32,247 nt of DNA from contig WBUQ01000038.1 of the NCBI GenBank assembly GCA_008933635.1, forward strand, positions 1-32,247. The letters are read 5' to 3'. Positions 27,756-32,247 of the stretch are shown here, in pieces. The position numbers were made by a program, and so were the translations under genes. The notes under the pieces were generated by a model. It was given only the letters and a program-made list of their open reading frames with translations, was not told the origin of the DNA and searched no databases. How positions within the stretch are numbered: the first letter of the stretch is position 1; every line of letters starts with the position of its first letter. This DNA is from Desulfobulbaceae bacterium. Lineage in GTDB: Bacteria; Desulfobacterota; Desulfobulbia; Desulfobulbales; Desulfocapsaceae.

Positions 27756-29171
27756 ATGACCTCTGATCTCGTATTCCTGCTCCCCCTCGTCACCGTCACC
27801 ATCGGGGCCATTCTGCTGATGCTGCTGTCGGCCTTCGAGAAGATTCGCATCGAGGTGTCGTCCGCCCTGGCGATGGGCATCTTTGCCGTAGCCTTCCTCA
27901 TCCAGCTGGTGCCGGTCGGCCCTGACGACGTCAGGCCATTCGTCTCCCTGTTCAACGGCATCCTGCTGGTCAGCGACTTCACCCGCATCGCCTCGCTGAT
28001 CATCATCGCCTGCGGCTTTTTCACCGCGATGAGCTCAATTTCCTACTTCCGCCAGAACAGCTTCGCCACCCTCGAGTTCTTCAGCCTGATGACCTTTGCC
28101 GTCAGCGGCATGATCCTGCTGACCATGGCCCAGGAACTGATCACCGTCTTCATCGCCCTCGAGACCGTGTCGCTGTCGATTTACGTCCTGGTCGGCTGCA
28201 ACCGCCGGAGCGTATTGAGCACCGAGGCCATCCTCAAGTACCTGATCCTCGGCGCCTTCGCCGGGGCCTTCTTCACGATGGGTGCAGCCCTGGTCTATGC
28301 CGGCGTCGGCAGCACCGGTTTTGCCGCGATCACCGATGCGATCGCCATGGGCGGACTGCTGCAGAACCCGGCTCTAGCCGGCGGGCTGCTGTTCATCCTC
28401 TTCGCCCTCTTCTTCAAGGTCACCGTCTTCCCGTTCCACGCCTGGGTCGTCGATGTCTATGACGGGGCCCCGATCCCGGTAACCGGTTTCATGGCCACCG
28501 CCCTCAAGACCTCGATATTCGCCGTGCTGGCCAACGTACTGCTGCTCGCCGACGACATCCGCGGCACCTGGGTCGACATGCTCTTCTACCTCACCGTCTT
28601 CACCCTCTTTGCAGGCAACCTGATCGCCATCGGCCAGAACAGCCTGAAACGGATGCTCGCCGCCTCCGGCATCGTCCATACCGGCTACCTGCTGATCGCC
28701 CTGATCGCCGTCTCCGGCGACAGCTTCAGCGGTTCGGTTATCCTGTATTATCTGGCTGCCTACGCCGCCAGCACCCTCGGCATCTTCGCCTCGTTGTCCT
28801 ATCTCTCCGGCAACGATGAAAAGCGCAGGGACTTCGACGACTTCAAGGGACTGGCAAAGGTCCGGCCGTACTCGGCTGCCGTCATCGCCATCTTCCTGCT
28901 GTCGATGGCCGGGATCCCGCCCACCGCCGGCTTCATGGGCAAGCTCTACATCATCGTCACCGCCTTCCAGGCCGGCCAGACCGCCCTTGCCGTCCTCGGT
29001 ATCGTCAGCAGCATCCTGTCGATGTGGTATTACCTGCGGCTGATCATCGCCATGTACTTCCATGAATCCGAGGATGCCTTCGAGGTCAGCAGTTCACGGT
29101 CGGCACCGTACTGCGCCTTTATCCTGGCGGCCTGCGTCCTGGCGATGGGGCTGTACCCGGTGGCGATCTGA
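27756..29171 (+). CDS. nuoN: NADH-quinone oxidoreductase subunit N (antiporter-like)
   Basis: NuoN is the proximal antiporter-like pump. The 471-residue protein has E136 in TVFIALETVSLSIYVLVG, K221 in FALFFKVTVFPFHAWVVDVYDGAPIPVTGFMAT, and the KRMLAASGIVHTGYLLIAL helix. GAGG lies 7 nt before the ATG. It is the last structural gene of the complex; the CBS-domain gene follows after 47 nt on the same strand with no hairpin between, so it is likely to be co-transcribed. Confidence 0.96.
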   Translation: MTSDLVFLLPLVTVTIGAILLMLLSAFEKIRIEVSSALAMGIFAVAFLIQLVPVGPDDVRPFVSLFNGILLVSDFTRIASLIIIACGFFTAMSSISYFRQNSFATLEFFSLMTFAVSGMILLTMAQELITVFIALETVSLSIYVLVGCNRRSVLSTEAILKYLILGAFAGAFFTMGAALVYAGVGSTGFAAITDAIAMGGLLQNPALAGGLLFILFALFFKVTVFPFHAWVVDVYDGAPIPVTGFMATALKTSIFAVLANVLLLADDIRGTWVDMLFYLTVFTLFAGNLIAIGQNSLKRMLAASGIVHTGYLLIALIAVSGDSFSGSVILYYLAAYAASTLGIFASLSYLSGNDEKRRDFDDFKGLAKVRPYSAAVIAIFLLSMAGIPPTAGFMGKLYIIVTAFQAGQTALAVLGIVSSILSMWYYLRLIIAMYFHESEDAFEVSSSRSAPYCAFILAACVLAMGLYPVAI

Positions 29172-29218
29172 CAATTACGGCCAACATCACCCACCCATAG
29201 CGGAGAAGGAGAACAGCA

Positions 29219-29659
29219 ATGAAAGCGAAGGACATTCTCGCAGTCAAGGGCCGCAGGGTCATCACTATCCACCAGGACAACACGGTGATAGAGGCTATCG
29301 CCCTCTTCTTCGCCAACCGGGTCGGATCGCTGATCGTGGTCGACGAGAATGACGACATCAAGGGCATCCTCGCCCCGAATGACGTCCTCAAGGCCGTCCA
29401 CAACGACCTCGACAACATCCAGCACACCAAGGTCAGCCGGTTCATGAGCACCAACCTGATCGTCGCCAAACTCGATGACGACATCGACTATATCCAGGCG
29501 GTCATGACCGAAAACCGGGTCCGGCACATCCCGATCATCGAAAAGGGCAAGCTGCAGGGGCTGGTCTCCATCGGCGACGTAGTCAAGGCCCAGCTGAAGA
29601 TAAGGGACGTGGAGAACCAGTATCTCAAGGAATACATCGAAGGGAAGTACCCGGCGTAA
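29219..29659 (+). CDS. Two-CBS-domain protein, possible nucleotide sensor
   Basis: This 146-residue protein consists of a pair of CBS domains: the first about 1-60 (MKAKDILAVKGRRVITI, GSLIVVDENDDIKGIL) and the second about 68-127 (VSRFMSTNLIVAKLDDDI, RVRHIPIIEKGKLQGLVSIGDVV), then a short helical tail. CBS pairs bind AMP, ATP, NAD or similar ligands and regulate other proteins. AAGGAG lies 7 nt before the ATG. Its position directly behind nuoN suggests, but does not show, a link to respiratory control. No additional effector domain is present, so it would act by binding a partner. Confidence 0.88.
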   Translation: MKAKDILAVKGRRVITIHQDNTVIEAIALFFANRVGSLIVVDENDDIKGILAPNDVLKAVHNDLDNIQHTKVSRFMSTNLIVAKLDDDIDYIQAVMTENRVRHIPIIEKGKLQGLVSIGDVVKAQLKIRDVENQYLKEYIEGKYPA

Positions 29660-29697
29660 ACTCCAGCCGAGTCGTCGACACCTGACCTGGCCCCGGT

Positions 29698-30483
29698 TCA
29701 GAGCCGCCCGTAAGCGGCGCGGATGAATTCGGGGCCATATTTTTTCTCCAGCCGCAGCAGGATGAAGTGTCCCCTGGCCATCGCCTGGAAATGGTCGATG
29801 AACAGGGTGTTGATGACAGCCCCGCCGAGGGCCCCGATCACCGGCACGGCCTGGGCGGCGATCTTTTCCGACACCTGCACCCCGAACCGTGAGGCGACCT
29901 GGGTCAGCAGCCTGACCATCACCGGCGGCGCCGACTTCGACAGTCCCTTGCCGGCGATATGCCTGGCCGCATCCGACACCACCTGGGCCAGACCGGCACG
30001 GACGGCGAAGTAGCCGGTCTCGGAGCCATCGTCCCCCTTCCCCGGCCCGCCGAAGGCGAAGACCTCGATACAGGCGACCTTGATCGCCGGGTCGGTGATC
30101 AGGTGATCTTCGCTGCGCGCGATATCGGCGATCGACCGCATCATGATGGTGGTGGCCAGCGGCAGTTCGACGGCCAGGGCGGGAATACCCCAGAATCCGG
30201 CGGCGGCACCGGTTCCTGCAACCATCAGCCGGTGGAGGGAATTCGCCGCTGCCTTCTTCTGCTCTCCCACCTTCATGGTCAGTATGGCCGAATGGGCTGC
30301 CGCTTCGAGGGCCTTGCGGCTGAGGGCGGCCACCGTGCCCGACCAACCTGGCGGCAGCATGGCGAAGCCTTTCTCCAGCGACGTGCCGAGCATCGCCGTC
30401 AGCTTCATCGCCAGCCCGGGATTTTCCAGCAGCAGCCGAGCCTGCCTGAGGTCGGACAGGTCCTGCGGGGTCAGCTCAGGCAT
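29698..30483 (-). CDS. EcsC family protein
   Basis: The sequence matches the EcsC family (PF12787-type): a helical N-terminus (DLRQARLLLENPGLAMKL), an Ala/Gly-rich hydrophobic middle (GTGAAAGFWGIPALAVELPLATTIMMRSIADIARSE), and the C-terminal VPVIGALGGAVINTLFIDHFQAMARGHF segment. The family is poorly understood; EcsC is named after the Bacillus ecs ABC locus. Membrane association is likely. GGAG lies 6 nt before the ATG at 30483; an in-frame ATG at 30501 with its own GGGAG is also possible. Either start overlaps the end of the upstream sensor kinase gene (8 or 26 nt), so the two are probably co-expressed. The stop is 38 nt from the convergent CBS gene. Confidence 0.82.
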   Translation of the reverse strand: MPELTPQDLSDLRQARLLLENPGLAMKLTAMLGTSLEKGFAMLPPGWSGTVAALSRKALEAAAHSAILTMKVGEQKKAAANSLHRLMVAGTGAAAGFWGIPALAVELPLATTIMMRSIADIARSEDHLITDPAIKVACIEVFAFGGPGKGDDGSETGYFAVRAGLAQVVSDAARHIAGKGLSKSAPPVMVRLLTQVASRFGVQVSEKIAAQAVPVIGALGGAVINTLFIDHFQAMARGHFILLRLEKKYGPEFIRAAYGRL

Positions 30484-32247
30484 CGCCAGCTCCGCGGCCA
30501 TCCAGGATCTCCCGGATCTTCCCCGACAACTCCCTGGCGGTGAAGGGTTTCTGAATGAAATGGACCCCCTGGTTCAGGACCCCGTGTCTTGCGATGATAT
30601 CTGCGGTATAACCCGACATGAACAGCTGGGCCGTCTGGGGGTGGCTGGCGGCCAGCTGCTTCGCCAGATCCCAGCCATTCATCTCGGGCATGATGACGTC
30701 GGTGATCAGCAGATCGATCTCCGCACCATATTTCCCGGCCAGCTGCAGGGCGAGGTACGGCCTCTCGGCGGCCAGAACCCTGTAGCCCAGGCCTTCGAGC
30801 ATCCGCTTCTCCATGTCGAGAATCGTCGGGTCATCCTCAACCAGCAGTATCGTCTCCCCCGCGGTCTTGCGCCTGATGCCCTGCTCCCCGGCGCCATCGC
30901 GGATCACTCCATCCCGGTATCTCGGCAGATAGATGGTAAACTCGGCCCCCCTTCCGGGCTCGCTGAGCACCTCGATGCTGCCGTTGTTCTGCCTGACAAT
31001 GCCGTAGACGGTCGCCAGGCCGAGGCCCGTGCCCAGCCCGACGTCCTTGGTGGTGAAGAAGGGCTCGAAGATGTGGTCCATCGTTTCCCGGTCCATGCCG
31101 CAGCCGTCATCGCTGACGCTCAGCCGGACGTAATCACCGGCTGTCAGCCCCGGCAGGCGCATGAGGTGCTCGTCATCCAGGCTGACGTTGCCGGTCGTTA
31201 TCGTCACCCGTCCGACACCGTCGATGGCATCCCGGGCGTTGACGCAGAGATTGGCGAGGATCTGATCGACCTGGACCGGATCCATGTGCACCGGCCACAG
31301 ATCCTTGCCGGTCCGCCAGGCAAGTTCGATGTCCTCACCGATCAGGCGGTGGATGATGCCGAGCATCCGGTTGACGGACTCGTTGAGGTTGAGCGGTACC
31401 GGCATGATGGTCTGCTTGCGGGCGAAGGCGAGCAGCTGGCGGACGATGCCGGCTGAACGCTGGGCGGCGTCGAAGATCTTGCCGATACTGTCGTGGATCG
31501 GGCTGCCGGCGGGGAGCTGATCGAGGACCATCTCGCTGTAGCCGATGATGATCATCAGGATATTGTTGAAATCATGGGCAACGCCTCCGGTCAGACGGGC
31601 GATGGCCTCCATCTTCTGCGCATGCTGCAACTGCTCGGCCATCCGCAGGTTTTCGGTAATGTCACGCTTGACCGCGACAAAATTGACAATCCGCCCATCG
31701 GTGTCGTGCACCGGCGAGATCGTCATGTCCTCGGTGAAGTGTGTGCCATCCTTGCGCCGATTGGTGATGTGCCCCTTCCAGGTCCTGCCGCCGGCGATCT
31801 CGCCCCACATGGTCCGATAGAATTCGTCATCCTGGCAGCCGCTCTTGAGCAGACGGAGGTTCCGGCCGATGGCCTCCTCGGGGCTGTAGCCGCTGGTCGT
31901 GTAAAACGCCGGGTTGGCATAGGTGACGTTGCCCTCAGGATCGGTAATGACAATGATTTCGCCGGCCTGCTCGATCGCGATCATCAGGCGTTCGCGCTCC
32001 GCCTCGGTCTGCTTGCGGCTGGTGATGTCGAGGGCGGTGAAGGTGACTCCCTTCGAGAGATCGCCGACATCGAGCGGTGTCGAGCTGAGGAGGACATCGA
32101 TCACTCTGCCGTCCCTGCACCGCCACCTGGTCTCCATCGTGCCGGTGCCATGCTGCCGGATCATCTCGTATTTTACCCGGCCGACGTGTTCGTAACCGGC
32201 ATCGTCGACATAGAGCATCCGGGCGCTGCTGCCGATCAGTTCCTCGC
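30476..32247 (-). CDS. PAS-containing hybrid sensor histidine kinase with receiver domain, partial
   Basis: The 5' end lies beyond the window; the frame is open to the right edge ([13 protein letters not shown] precedes the first internal Met at 32218). Numbered from that Met: end of a PAS domain with ALDITSRK (to 69), a second PAS (about 79-192, with [25 protein letters not shown] and KRDITE), the phospho-acceptor H-box [11 protein letters not shown] (H215), ATPase boxes N ([10 protein letters not shown]), G1 (DDGCGM), F (FEPFFTT) and G2 (GLGTGLGL), and a C-terminal receiver domain with phospho-acceptor D507 in [13 protein letters not shown] and the KPF lysine near the end. HDFNN kinases with a fused receiver are common in Desulfobacterota. 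The signal is unknown. It overlaps the EcsC gene downstream. Confidence 0.92.
   Translation of the reverse strand, partial: EELIGSSARMLYVDDAGYEHVGRVKYEMIRQHGTGTMETRWRCRDGRVIDVLLSSTPLDVGDLSKGVTFTALDITSRKQTEAERERLMIAIEQAGEIIVITDPEGNVTYANPAFYTTSGYSPEEAIGRNLRLLKSGCQDDEFYRTMWGEIAGGRTWKGHITNRRKDGTHFTEDMTISPVHDTDGRIVNFVAVKRDITENLRMAEQLQHAQKMEAIARLTGGVAHDFNNILMIIIGYSEMVLDQLPAGSPIHDSIGKIFDAAQRSAGIVRQLLAFARKQTIMPVPLNLNESVNRMLGIIHRLIGEDIELAWRTGKDLWPVHMDPVQVDQILANLCVNARDAIDGVGRVTITTGNVSLDDEHLMRLPGLTAGDYVRLSVSDDGCGMDRETMDHIFEPFFTTKDVGLGTGLGLATVYGIVRQNNGSIEVLSEPGRGAEFTIYLPRYRDGVIRDGAGEQGIRRKTAGETILLVEDDPTILDMEKRMLEGLGYRVLAAERPYLALQLAGKYGAEIDLLITDVIMPEMNGWDLAKQLAASHPQTAQLFMSGYTADIIARHGVLNQGVHFIQKPFTARELSGKIREILDGRGAGDA

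Overview
The window is about 32 kb of GC-rich, tightly packed bacterial chromosome. Gene content (a complete 13-polypeptide complex I operon with fused nuoCD and a short nuoG, a stand-alone three-domain NifU with NifS, ThyX, a PilB-type ATPase fused to a cyclic-nucleotide-binding domain, a PAS hybrid histidine kinase) suggests a Desulfobacterota (former Deltaproteobacteria) organism. That placement is inference. No mobile element, tRNA, rRNA or CRISPR array was seen.

Left part, minus strand (1-10255): the left edge cuts a very long open frame holding two consecutive family-4 glycosyltransferase units in one polypeptide. Upstream of it, overlapping by 19 nt, is an ELM1-family protein; together they look like an envelope-glycan (LPS core-like) locus. 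Then come an orphan PilB/GspE assembly ATPase with a C-terminal cNMP-binding domain and a possible sigma-54 promoter, then thyX, nifS and nifU as a compact Fe-S/thymidylate cluster read in the order nifU-nifS-thyX, and finally an alpha-phosphoglucomutase.

Middle (10262-15108): a divergent control region separates pgm from the plus-strand phosphoenolpyruvate synthase gene ppsA, which has a good sigma-70 promoter. ppsA converges on a tiny Trm112-like zinc-ribbon gene across a shared GC-rich hairpin. Next are proC (proline synthesis) and nadK (NAD kinase), overlapping by a few bases.

A roughly 630-bp AT-rich island without a convincing protein gene (15109-15742) follows. It carries a minus-strand promoter-like element and a minus-strand terminator-like hairpin, so it may encode a small RNA, and it also holds the presumed nuo promoter region.

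Right part (15743-29171): nuoA-B-CD-E-F-G-H-I-J-K-L-M-N, all plus strand, with start/stop overlaps or gaps of under 25 nt. It encodes a full NADH:quinone oxidoreductase: NADH module E/F/G, connecting module B/CD/I, proton-pumping membrane arm A/H/J/K/L/M/N. Key cluster ligands and pump glutamates/lysines are visible. NuoG is short and NuoH carries an extra segment of about 80 residues with two predicted membrane helices. A two-CBS-domain protein follows 47 nt after nuoN and may be an energy-sensing partner. On the opposite strand at the right edge, a PAS-PAS-histidine kinase-receiver hybrid (cut by the edge) overlaps an EcsC-family gene.
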